Positions 26,517-35,001 of a DNA stretch of 64,000 bases are shown in pieces. Below the pieces are notes generated by a model. The model was not told the DNA's origin. It did no database searches and saw only the letters and a list, made by a program, of their open reading frames with translations. This stretch comes from JAGDMJ01 sp963809695 (lineage in GTDB: Bacteria > Bacteroidota > Ignavibacteria > UBA10030 > UBA6906), in contig CAWEKI010000007.1 in the NCBI GenBank assembly GCA_963809695.1, positions 124,001 to 188,000 on the forward strand. Reading direction: 5' to 3'. Position 1 is the first letter of the stretch; each line of letters opens with the position of its first letter. The translations under genes and the position numbers were made by a program.

Positions 26517-29500
26517 TTATTTCATAAGGATCATTTTCCGAACGAGTGCACCACTGGACGTCACAAGGCGGTACAGGTAAACGCCGCTCGGCAAAGTGGC
26601 TGCGTCAAACGTCACCGTATAGTAGCCTGGTTCCATGTGTTCATCCAGAACCGTTGCCACCTTTTGGCCAAGCATATTGTAAATTTCAAGTCTGGCCTGG
26701 GTCTCCCGGGGCAGACTGAAGCCGATCTTCGTCGAAGGATTGAACGGATTCGGGTGGTTCTGCTCGAGGACATAGGACTCCGGCAGGCCCGCATGCTGAC
26801 CGACTGAACTGATGATGACGTGGATCGTCCGGATTTCGCTGAATGGGCCCCATCCCCCGGCATTCGACCCACGCACCCGCCAGTAGTACCACTGTCCGTT
26901 CAGCAGAGGCCGGAACACCTTCACCGTATCGGTGAGGGACGAATCGATGCTTCGGAACGAAGTAAACAATGAATCGAGTGCGATCTCGAACCAGTATCGA
27001 TTTGCTGCCGGCGTCGGTTTATGCCAGAGGAAGATCCCGCTGTCTGCGGTCGCGAGTGATCCCGAAGGGGGGCCAAGAAGCGCGATCTGCCCCGGAAGCG
27101 GGATCACGGTGGTCATCGACCAGGCGGGCGAGTATGTTCCCCATCCGGCCGTGTTGCGCGCGCGAACCCGCCAGAAATACCGCGTCGCTACCGAGAGCCC
27201 GTTGACGGTTCTGGCTGTGTCCACCAGCGCGGTATCGTTCTTGAAAAGACCGGTGGCAAACGTGGAATCGGTGCCGAGCTGGAAACCATAATGGGTGGCC
27301 GAGAGAACGCTGTTCCACCGGAAAATCAGCCCCACCATCTCGAGACCTGAAGCGCCGTTGCCAGGATACACAAGCGAAACAGCCAACGGCACGGTTTTGA
27401 CCGTCTCGAACGACCATGCTGTTGAAAAGTTACCGCTGCCGCCGGGACCCTTGCCGGAAACCCGCCAGTAGTACTGCCTGTCCGTATGCAGAGCAGTGAC
27501 ACTCTTTGTCGTCCCGGTTATGGTTGAATCATCAAAGGCAATCCCCGTCGCAAACGAGGGATCCGTCGCTATCTGCAGCCGGTACGTTGTCGCCCACTGG
27601 GCGCTCTGCCAGACAAAATCAATGGAAGCGATAGACAGTCCTGCCGTCCCATTCGCTGGAGAAACGAGTGCCGGGGTCGCCGCGGGCCCAACAATGGTCG
27701 TGAACGACCAGGGCAGAGAGAATTGCCCGCCGGCCACCATTGCCTTGACCCGCCAGAAGTAACGTGCCGCAAAGGACAAGCTACTCACCTGGTATGTGGT
27801 GTCGGTGATCGTGGAATCGTTCACGATCAACCCCGTGGCAAATGTGGAATCAGCTGACAGCTGAAGTTTGTAGGTCGTTGCCCCCTGTGAGCGCTGCCAC
27901 CGGAGCGGCACAGGCATGAGCACGCTGCTGGCCGAGTTTGCCGGCGACACGAGAGAGGGAGCCGCAAGAAGCGTGGTGAAGTTCCATTTCGCGGAATATG
28001 GCCCGGCTCCGCCGGGGCCGGACGCCCGAACCCGCCAGTAGTACTTCGTCAGGCTCGAGAGAGCGCTGACCTGTTTTGTCGTGTCGGTAATGTTCGACTG
28101 GTCGAAAACCGTCGTCGCAAAATTCGAATCGTTGGAGACCTGGAGCTGGTATGACGTTCCGCCCGGGGTCAGATACCAGGATAACACCGGAGCGGTAGCC
28201 TGATTTGTGCTGCCCAAGGCCGGACCGGCCAGGTCCGGAGTGAGAGGCACAGGCGAGGAGTAGCTCCCTGTGTATGCCACTTCCAGTGCGGGACCGGGCC
28301 AATGAATCTCGATTCCGTGGGCCGAAGAGGTTTGCGAATAGAAGGAGAAGGTGTTGGTCCCTTGGAGCAATTGATTGGTAGGGACAGTGCGTATATCGTA
28401 CGAATAAAAGTGATTGGCACCGAAGTCTCCGTCTGTCCAGCTGTTCAGCCGCCGGTAGCGGGTGGCTGTCGGCTCATGATCGCCATCGATCCCGTTCCAC
28501 GTCCGAAGATGATAGACAGCCGCCGTCGCGTCACCTACATTGTCCCCGATTGGAATATTCACGTGACACACCACGGGCGAAAGATCCAGGCGTGCCCAGG
28601 CACGCTCGGGAACGTCTGTCGGCGCATACAGCTTCACAGCGTGACCTGTACGTCCAAGTGACAGGCTTGTGACCTCGTCACTGCAATACCATATCCCATT
28701 GTTGTCACGAATCCGCGCAATCAGCTTGATCCCCCCTGCCGTCTGATCCGGCACCCACTGAGTGTTCCAGACAACCTGGAAGGGGCTTCCGGTCGCTGTT
28801 CCGACGTGATTGCGGATGTCCATGCTCGCATCCGACGTGGTCAGCGGCTCGTAGTCATAATGGTACCCGGTGTAAATGCCGTCCCCATCCGTGTCATACC
28901 CGTAGTATGACGCCAGAAAATCCACCCGGTTCGTGCCGGCACTCACCGAAGCTGTAACGGTGGGATTCTCGTTCAAGATGATTCCACGAGCCGGCGACGT
29001 GATTGAGCCGGTCGGGTGGGCCTTCTGTGCCGGATCGTAGTAAATCCGGACCATCATGCTGTACCAGCCATGCTGTCCCCACTGAAACGTGTAGCAGGTC
29101 TGCCCTGTATTTGTCCCCTCAAAATAGTTGGTGCCTTGGAACAAATCGGAAAGCGGGACATTCACCGTGATGTTCTCCTCGTTCAGGTAACACTGCCCGT
29201 TGTGCCCCGCCGGGATACCGTTGATCGTGCCAAGCTCGGGGATTGTTATCCAGCTGTGCCCGTTGAATCGGATCTTTTTTCCCGTGGTCCCGACATGGCC
29301 TCCCCAAAGCGTAATGACCGCCTCGGCCCGGATGGCATTCTGGAGATCTCCCACGACTAGAGGGACAGACGGGTTCGGCAAAAACGGCGCGGCCTGAGGA
29401 TAGAGCGTCAGGCTGACGTTCGGATCTTCCACCCTCCATACTTCTGTGCTGTTCGGGGGCATGGTGCGGGAGTATTCCCGGTACACATCGCCGGGTTGGG

Positions 29501-29600
29501 GACCGGAGAAATTAATCTGCCCAAATGCCGTCGCCCCGCACAACACTGCGAGAAGGCATGTGGCCAGCAGCCGTTTTTGAGCCATAGCACCGAGAACCAT
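26517..29600 (-). CDS. Giant secreted FnIII-repeat protein with unrecognised N-terminal region and T9SS tail
   Basis: This 1,027-residue protein starts at the ATG at 29600 with GAGGT six bases upstream (the TTG at 29612 is rejected). A signal peptide ends near residue 28 (CGATAFGQ). Residues about 29-440 hold two or three beta-sandwich-like stretches of unknown family, for example TLWGGHVGTTGKKIRFNG, SYYGYDTDGDGIYTGYHYDY with a calcium-like D-x-D-x-D, and GTNTFSFYSQTSSAHGIEIH. Five FnIII-like repeats (about 448-923) follow, with the closing one again of the NRYWFEIALDSLFTSF/GGWGPFS type. The T9SS tail is LEQNHPNPFNPSTKIGFSLP to RKMILMK. Its gene lies inside the four-gene FnIII run. Surface structure or glycan contact is inferred. 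Confidence 0.86.
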   Translation of the reverse strand: MVLGAMAQKRLLATCLLAVLCGATAFGQINFSGPQPGDVYREYSRTMPPNSTEVWRVEDPNVSLTLYPQAAPFLPNPSVPLVVGDLQNAIRAEAVITLWGGHVGTTGKKIRFNGHSWITIPELGTINGIPAGHNGQCYLNEENITVNVPLSDLFQGTNYFEGTNTGQTCYTFQWGQHGWYSMMVRIYYDPAQKAHPTGSITSPARGIILNENPTVTASVSAGTNRVDFLASYYGYDTDGDGIYTGYHYDYEPLTTSDASMDIRNHVGTATGSPFQVVWNTQWVPDQTAGGIKLIARIRDNNGIWYCSDEVTSLSLGRTGHAVKLYAPTDVPERAWARLDLSPVVCHVNIPIGDNVGDATAAVYHLRTWNGIDGDHEPTATRYRRLNSWTDGDFGANHFYSYDIRTVPTNQLLQGTNTFSFYSQTSSAHGIEIHWPGPALEVAYTGSYSSPVPLTPDLAGPALGSTNQATAPVLSWYLTPGGTSYQLQVSNDSNFATTVFDQSNITDTTKQVSALSSLTKYYWRVRASGPGGAGPYSAKWNFTTLLAAPSLVSPANSASSVLMPVPLRWQRSQGATTYKLQLSADSTFATGLIVNDSTITDTTYQVSSLSFAARYFWRVKAMVAGGQFSLPWSFTTIVGPAATPALVSPANGTAGLSIASIDFVWQSAQWATTYRLQIATDPSFATGIAFDDSTITGTTKSVTALHTDRQYYWRVSGKGPGGSGNFSTAWSFETVKTVPLAVSLVYPGNGASGLEMVGLIFRWNSVLSATHYGFQLGTDSTFATGLFKNDTALVDTARTVNGLSVATRYFWRVRARNTAGWGTYSPAWSMTTVIPLPGQIALLGPPSGSLATADSGIFLWHKPTPAANRYWFEIALDSLFTSFRSIDSSLTDTVKVFRPLLNGQWYYWRVRGSNAGGWGPFSEIRTIHVIISSVGQHAGLPESYVLEQNHPNPFNPSTKIGFSLPRETQARLEIYNMLGQKVATVLDEHMEPGYYTVTFDAATLPSGVYLYRLVTSSGALVRKMILMK

Positions 29601-29646
29601 TGAGCACCTCAAAGAGTGAGACTTTGAAATTGGTCTTGAGCCACAA

Positions 29647-29677
29647 CGGAGAGAACCGGATCGTCCGGTTCTCTCCG
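29647..29677. repeat. Perfect 14-bp inverted repeat with three-base loop between two FnIII genes
   Basis: CGGAGAGAACCGGA (29647-29660) pairs exactly with 29664-29677 around the loop TCG. It sits 31 bases after the stop of 29709-33389 and 47 bases before the next start. There is no T-tract on either strand, so it may be a U-tract-less terminator, a processing or stability stem at the 3' end of the upstream message, or an attenuator. Confidence 0.7.
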
Positions 29678-29708
29678 CGAATTGAAAGCGTGGATCTTCA
29701 GACCAGGA

Positions 29709-32700
29709 TCACTTCACCAGCATCATCTTGTGTACGATCGTCGTGGTTCCCGCAACCATCCGGTAGAGATAGAGGCCGCTGGACAGCTGCGACGCATTGA
29801 ACCGGACAACATGGTACCCTGCGCTCATGGATTCGTCAACCAGTGTCGCGACCCGTTCGCCGAGGAGGTTGTACACTTCCAGAGTCACATGGCTCTCCTT
29901 CGGCAATCCGAATTCGATTTGCGTGGACGGATTGAACGGGTTCGGGTAGTTCTGGCTCAGGCTGATCGTCACCGGGAGCTCGCGCTGGGCTGCAATACCC
30001 ACGGTGGTTGAGGCCGTGAACGAGAGAATAATGCTATACAATCCCCAGCCGCCTGGGTTATGGGCGCGGACGCGCCAGAAATAGCGCTGGTTGTTGATAA
30101 GGGAACGGAACATCTTCACAGTATCGGTCACGGTGGAATCGGACACCTTGAATGTGAACAATGAATCCGCAGCCAGGTCGATCTGATAGCGATCAACAAT
30201 CGGGCTGCTGCTTCGCCACACGGTCAGCGCACTGTCCACTGAAACGAGGGCATTGTTGACCGGTGACCAGAGACCCACCATCGCAGGTAGCGGCACGCTC
30301 ACGCGGAAGCTGAATGTGGGAGACCAGGGGCTGACGCCGCCAACGTTGTCCGCATTCACCCTCCAGTAGTAGGTTGTCAGGTAGTTCAACCCGTTGAGCG
30401 TTCTCGTCGTATCCAGAACGGCCCCGTCGTCAAGCACGACGCCCGTGGCAAATGTTGGATCGGTGGCCACCTGAAGGTGGAAGGAGCTGGCACCCGTCGG
30501 AGCGGTCCAGCGCAGCGTCACTGTTCTCTCCGTGCCCGTGGAACCGTTCGGCGGAGCAATCTGGACAGGAACCGTCGGGTCCGAGGCAAGCGTGTAGAAG
30601 TTGAACACGGCCGATGATGGACTGTTGCCTCCCGCGTTCTTTGCGATGACTTTCCAGAAATATTTCTGTCCGTATGCAAGCGGGCTTACCAGCCCGAGTG
30701 TATCGGTAAGCGTTGAATCATTGAACAGCACATCGGTCAGGAACGTGGAATCCGTTCCCACCTGCAGGCGGAAGGTTGCCGCGCCCGCGGGCCGGTTCCA
30801 AACAAACACAATGTTGGAGAGCTGTCCTGTCGCACCATTGGCGGGAGACACAAGGGTCGGCTGGACCGGCGGCCCGATGACTGTCGTGAAGCTCCAGATT
30901 TCCGACGGAGCACTGGAGCCGCCCGGATTCATCGAACGGACGCGCCAGTAATAGACGGTGCTGTACGCCAGGCCGCTCACGACGCGCGAAGTTCCGGTGA
31001 CCGTCGTGTCATCGACCGTGAGCGGTGCGGTAAAGAGTGTGTCCGTATCCACCTGGATCCAATACCCGGCAGCACCCTCAGAAGCGTTCCAGGAGAGGGT
31101 CAGCGAGACCGGCTGGTCCGTCGCACCCTTTCCCGGCGAGAGCAATATCGGCACCGGCGGGGTTGCCAGCCGTGTCGTGAACCGGCGCAGAGTGGTGAAT
31201 GTGCTGTACCCTCCCGCATTTTTCGCGGCCACCCTCCAGAAATAACGCGTGTCGTACGCCAGCGCAGCTGTCGTAGCAACCGTGTCGGTCAGCGTGGAAT
31301 CATTGACGGCCAACCCCCCTGCAAACGTGGAGTCGGTGCCAACCTGGAGCCGGTATGCAGTAGCTGTCGCCGACCTGGTCCATGTCATGGTCGGGGTAAT
31401 AGATATCCCTGTGACGTTATCTGCAGGTGAGACCAGGGACGGCGTTGCCGGGGCCGAGATCGATGTCGTGAAGCTCTGCCCGGCCGCATTGGGACCGCTG
31501 AGCGTGCCGTTGACACCCCGTACGCGCCAGTAGTATTGCGTCGTGGGCTGGAGAACGCTCACAAATCGGGAGGTTTCCGCGAACGTGGAATCGAACACAG
31601 TTGAAGTGAAGCCCGCCGAGGTCGAGACCTGCATGCGGTACGTTGCCGCACCGGTCGCCGTGTCCCAACTGAAAGCCACCGGGCGCAGCACGTTCGTAGC
31701 ACCCGCAGCAGGCGTGTTCAGGAGCGGTTTTGCAGGCAACGCGGCCTGGAAATAATCGACAAGCGAGGTAAACGCCTGGGGTACGGTGCCCGAGTTGCCG
31801 GCGAACACACCCGCTTTTTTCACGGTGATCACGCGATAAAAATTGCCGGCTGTGGACCAGCTCGAGCCGTTCGCGGAGTAATACACTCTCCAAAGAGCGC
31901 CTCCCCTGGTCACCCGGAGCCAGATAGGCGCACTGTTGTACGGAATCGGGACGTTGATATACACATCCGGATTGGTCAGCCCGTCGGTGAATGAAGCCGA
32001 GAAGACGTACACGCTATTGCCGTCACTGAAGAGATCAGCCCGAACGAAGTTGAGCGAATCCTGCTCCAGGTAAATTCCCTGCATTGGGATGGAACTCGAC
32101 GAGCCTACAGGAACGGAGTTGAATTTCGCGATCCATTCGTTGACGTTCATCGACGAACCTACATTCTGAACCACTCTGGGGGCGGTGTTGCCCGATGTCC
32201 AGGGCTCATGCTTGATTCCGCCCGGGACCGCGATCGAAAGTTGCTCGCTTCCGACCGAGATTGTTGCATCTCCCCTCGGGTTGACGGACGTCCAAAGGCC
32301 GGCGTCGAGCGACGGTGCGTTGAAGTCGTCCGAAATGGAAGTGGTATCTACGATATACCCGGAAGATGTAGCGGTCAGGTCCCCCGAGTTGTCCGAATGG
32401 CCTGACCCGTCGGTCCCGGAGACGCGGAAATGATAGAGCGTGTTCGCCGACAGGCCGATGGCATTCAAACGATGCTCGGTGGTGAAACTGGATTGTGTGA
32501 CGGTCGCACCGTACGACGTGGTTGTTCCATAATCAATGCCACCATTTGCGGGTTCGTCGGTTCTCCAGTCGACCTCGATGGCATCCGGCGCAGACTTGAA
32601 TCTCACTGCGTACACCATCGGCCCCTGCGTGTCGGTGACGTTGGTCGCACCGTCTTCGGGCACTATGGGAGAGTCAACATTGAAGAAGTAATCTGCTATC

Positions 32701-33389
32701 ATGGTAAACGCAGGGGGTACCGTCCCGGCGTTGATGGCGTACAGACCGATCTTCGAGACGGCGAGTGCCTGCGTGAAGGTCCCCATGGTGTCGAAGGTTA
32801 CCCCATCGCGGGATGTCATCATGGTCCAAACGTCCCCCGTCCGATTCACCCGTAACCAGAGCGGGGCAATCCCATAGGGGCCGATGCCTCTGTCTATCTT
32901 CACCTGGGGATTGGAGATACCCCCGATGAACGCCGCTGCGAATGCCTTTGTGCTATCCTGGTTGCCCGTGGTGAAATCGAAGCGTAGGAGGTTGTTGGCA
33001 TCGGCCTGGACAATCATACCTTGCGCCTGGTAGGCAGAGAAAGAGGTGCCGGTGAGAGACGACTCGAATTTTGCCTCGGCCGTAAAATCTTCATCCGCGC
33101 AATTTTGCAGAATCCGCGGCGCGGTATTGCCGTCGCTCCAGATATCGTGTACTGTTCCAACCGGAACCGTCATGAAGAGCCGGGCGCTCCCGCTGTTGAC
33201 TCCCTGCAAATTGAGTGTCACATCGCTCCTTGGATCGACCAATGTCCACAGCGGACGCTTTAAATTGAAAGCATTGAAATCGTCGGACACGAATGTCGAG
33301 GGTCCTGCCATTGCCGCCACCCCGCCAAGCACGGTGAAAAGCAGCAACAGGGACGCCAGACGATGCCCCGTGGTTTGAACTGAGTTCAT
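29709..33389 (-). CDS. Giant secreted protein: two DUF1349-like domains, FnIII repeats, T9SS tail
   Basis: This 1,226-residue protein starts at the ATG at 33389 with AGGGAG six bases upstream. After a signal peptide (about 1-28) comes a DUF1349/concanavalin-like domain (about 30-233, DDFNAFNLKRPLWTLVDP). An FnIII-like domain with DWRTDEPANGGIDYG (about 250-343) and a second DUF1349-like domain (about 346-546, DDFNAPSLDAGLWTSVNP) follow. Six FnIII-like repeats occupy about 548-1126, the last being the DRYQIDLAADSLFTF/GGWGLYS class. The T9SS tail is LSQNYPNPFNPSTQIEFGLP to HKMMLVK. The N-terminal half resembles the dockerin protein at 9845 with the IDVWYG module removed. It is first in the four-gene FnIII block and has a candidate promoter close upstream. 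Confidence 0.87.
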   Translation of the reverse strand: MNSVQTTGHRLASLLLLFTVLGGVAAMAGPSTFVSDDFNAFNLKRPLWTLVDPRSDVTLNLQGVNSGSARLFMTVPVGTVHDIWSDGNTAPRILQNCADEDFTAEAKFESSLTGTSFSAYQAQGMIVQADANNLLRFDFTTGNQDSTKAFAAAFIGGISNPQVKIDRGIGPYGIAPLWLRVNRTGDVWTMMTSRDGVTFDTMGTFTQALAVSKIGLYAINAGTVPPAFTMIADYFFNVDSPIVPEDGATNVTDTQGPMVYAVRFKSAPDAIEVDWRTDEPANGGIDYGTTTSYGATVTQSSFTTEHRLNAIGLSANTLYHFRVSGTDGSGHSDNSGDLTATSSGYIVDTTSISDDFNAPSLDAGLWTSVNPRGDATISVGSEQLSIAVPGGIKHEPWTSGNTAPRVVQNVGSSMNVNEWIAKFNSVPVGSSSSIPMQGIYLEQDSLNFVRADLFSDGNSVYVFSASFTDGLTNPDVYINVPIPYNSAPIWLRVTRGGALWRVYYSANGSSWSTAGNFYRVITVKKAGVFAGNSGTVPQAFTSLVDYFQAALPAKPLLNTPAAGATNVLRPVAFSWDTATGAATYRMQVSTSAGFTSTVFDSTFAETSRFVSVLQPTTQYYWRVRGVNGTLSGPNAAGQSFTTSISAPATPSLVSPADNVTGISITPTMTWTRSATATAYRLQVGTDSTFAGGLAVNDSTLTDTVATTAALAYDTRYFWRVAAKNAGGYSTFTTLRRFTTRLATPPVPILLSPGKGATDQPVSLTLSWNASEGAAGYWIQVDTDTLFTAPLTVDDTTVTGTSRVVSGLAYSTVYYWRVRSMNPGGSSAPSEIWSFTTVIGPPVQPTLVSPANGATGQLSNIVFVWNRPAGAATFRLQVGTDSTFLTDVLFNDSTLTDTLGLVSPLAYGQKYFWKVIAKNAGGNSPSSAVFNFYTLASDPTVPVQIAPPNGSTGTERTVTLRWTAPTGASSFHLQVATDPTFATGVVLDDGAVLDTTRTLNGLNYLTTYYWRVNADNVGGVSPWSPTFSFRVSVPLPAMVGLWSPVNNALVSVDSALTVWRSSSPIVDRYQIDLAADSLFTFKVSDSTVTDTVKMFRSLINNQRYFWRVRAHNPGGWGLYSIILSFTASTTVGIAAQRELPVTISLSQNYPNPFNPSTQIEFGLPKESHVTLEVYNLLGERVATLVDESMSAGYHVVRFNASQLSSGLYLYRMVAGTTTIVHKMMLVK

Positions 33390-33417
33390 GATCGACTCCC
33401 TATAAAGTGGTGTGAAG

Positions 33418-33446
33418 AATGTAGACAAGAATCATCAAAATTGCAA
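33418..33446 (-). promoter_or_regulatory. Candidate promoter for the four-gene FnIII block
   Basis: Reading the minus strand, TTGCAA (33441-33446) and TACATT (33418-33423) are separated by exactly 17 bases, each matching 4 of 6 consensus positions. A start near 33411 would give a short leader that includes the AGGGAG ribosome site of the gene at 33389. The surrounding 195-base gap (33390-33584) is AT-rich. The match is modest. Confidence 0.35.
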
Positions 33447-33584
33447 AGAAGTTGCGATTTTCGGCTGGAATAGGCGATTCACATTATTCAATTCAAAATA
33501 GTGACTGCTGACGTAAGAGTATGTGACCATCGTCACGCGGGAGTGCCGGGTGTGTATGCTATGACGCAATAAGAGATGGGAAGT

Positions 33585-34997
33585 CTACAGATGTGGATAG
33601 AGGGTGGATTGTAGTTGAGGTAACCAGGGAAGAACCAGAAGAAGCCCTCCGACAACTACCACGCCAAGTTGGGCAATCTCCCCGACCCTCTCTGGTGAGA
33701 TATGGGAGGAAACGGCGAGAACGATAGTAACCAGAAGAATCGGGATGATGGTGACCGCATATACCCGAAGCACCATTGTTCGGCTGGCGTGTGTGAAGAA
33801 CAAGACTCCCAGAATGACTGCCACCCCCAGGGGAGCGACAAGCCGCCCAAACGCAAGCCAATTCCCACTCTGACGGACCACGCTTCGTGCCTGAACCTGG
33901 GCTGCCACATAATTGCCACACCAGTACGACTCCAGAGCGAGCCGATGCCGCCGCTCCAAATCCTGAACATGCCCACGTACCAGCGGAAGGCGGGAGAAAA
34001 AGCTGAGATAAGGCTTGGCGGACTTCATGGCGTTCTCCGCCTCAATGATGTTCCATCCGGACTCACTGCAAGGCTTGAGATAGCCGGCATAGCGCCCGGC
34101 AATTTCACCAAGGGACAGTATTTCCACTTTCGGATCTGCGCGAAGCGAGGTCAGGAGGCTATCCACGCGTCGGAATGCGCCGGGATTCTGGAAGTCGACG
34201 CGAGAATGGTAAAACACGTTCACAAAGCGGGTCCCGCTTCCCGACCTCGCCAGGTCGAGCACACGATCCATCGGTGGAATCTCACCCGGACTGAAGAAGA
34301 GTCCCGCATTCGTATTGACTGCCATGATGCCGCGGGCGGGCGGGGTTCCAATATACCCGGAGATCTTGTCAATTCCGGCCCGGGAACAAGCCTCAACGGT
34401 GTACTCGTCGGCCTGGTTCCAGGGAGGAGCAAAGATCCGGACGTTCGTCCCGAGGGTCGAATCAAGGATGGCCTTCCCCTCGCGAATCAGCCTGTTCTGG
34501 GTCTCGGCCGGAAGCCCGTCGAATTCCCCTGCCCCGACATTGTTCTTGAGATGTGTAAACCCATGCAGCGCGAATTCGACCGATCCTTCCCGTTCCCATT
34601 GACGGAGCAGTCCCACGATACGCTGATTTCCGGGAGGCTGCTTGATCGCACCACCGATGTACCCCGCCGGATCCGGAATGAAGGCAAACGTCTGGCGCAC
34701 ACCATGGGCTTTGAATAGCGAGAGGACAGAATCCTCAAGGGCAGGATTGGAATAGACGGAGAGGTCGTCGTTTCGGAACGAGACGATAATCTTGTCCGGA
34801 CCGTGCACCGGAAGCATTCCTCCCCATTCGGTGAATGCCGAGGCACGGGCAAACCAGAAGAATTTGACGAGGAAAATTCCGTATGCAACAGCGCACAGCA
34901 CCCAGAGCACACGTGTCCTGACAGGCCAACGCCCCGGACCGGCCTGCCTTGATCGATTGGGTCCGGTGGCAGGGCCTTCTGCGGAACGATCTGTCAT
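33585..34997 (-). CDS. Membrane-anchored polysaccharide deacetylase-like protein (DUF2334 type)
   Basis: This 470-residue protein starts at the ATG at 34997, four bases after the stop of the upstream methyltransferase gene. An in-frame ATG at 35048 would overlap that gene by 47 bases and is less likely. A membrane helix lies near residues 29-49 (VLWVLCAVAYGIFLVKFFWF). It is followed by an extracytoplasmic (beta/alpha) barrel with SFRNDDLSVYSNP (metal-binding Asp pair), ALHGFTH (metal-binding His) and RIFAPPWNQAD. These are the signature positions of NodB-like and DUF2334 deacetylases. The last ~90 residues contain about three more helices (LVAPLGVAVILGVLFF, VTIIPILLVTIVLAVSS, LGVVVVGGLLLVLPWL). 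It probably trims acetyl groups or otherwise modifies the polymer at the outer face of the inner membrane; activity is not proven by the motifs. Confidence 0.78.
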   Translation of the reverse strand: MTDRSAEGPATGPNRSRQAGPGRWPVRTRVLWVLCAVAYGIFLVKFFWFARASAFTEWGGMLPVHGPDKIIVSFRNDDLSVYSNPALEDSVLSLFKAHGVRQTFAFIPDPAGYIGGAIKQPPGNQRIVGLLRQWEREGSVEFALHGFTHLKNNVGAGEFDGLPAETQNRLIREGKAILDSTLGTNVRIFAPPWNQADEYTVEACSRAGIDKISGYIGTPPARGIMAVNTNAGLFFSPGEIPPMDRVLDLARSGSGTRFVNVFYHSRVDFQNPGAFRRVDSLLTSLRADPKVEILSLGEIAGRYAGYLKPCSESGWNIIEAENAMKSAKPYLSFFSRLPLVRGHVQDLERRHRLALESYWCGNYVAAQVQARSVVRQSGNWLAFGRLVAPLGVAVILGVLFFTHASRTMVLRVYAVTIIPILLVTIVLAVSSHISPERVGEIAQLGVVVVGGLLLVLPWLPQLQSTLYPHL

Positions 34998-35001
34998 ATG
35001 C

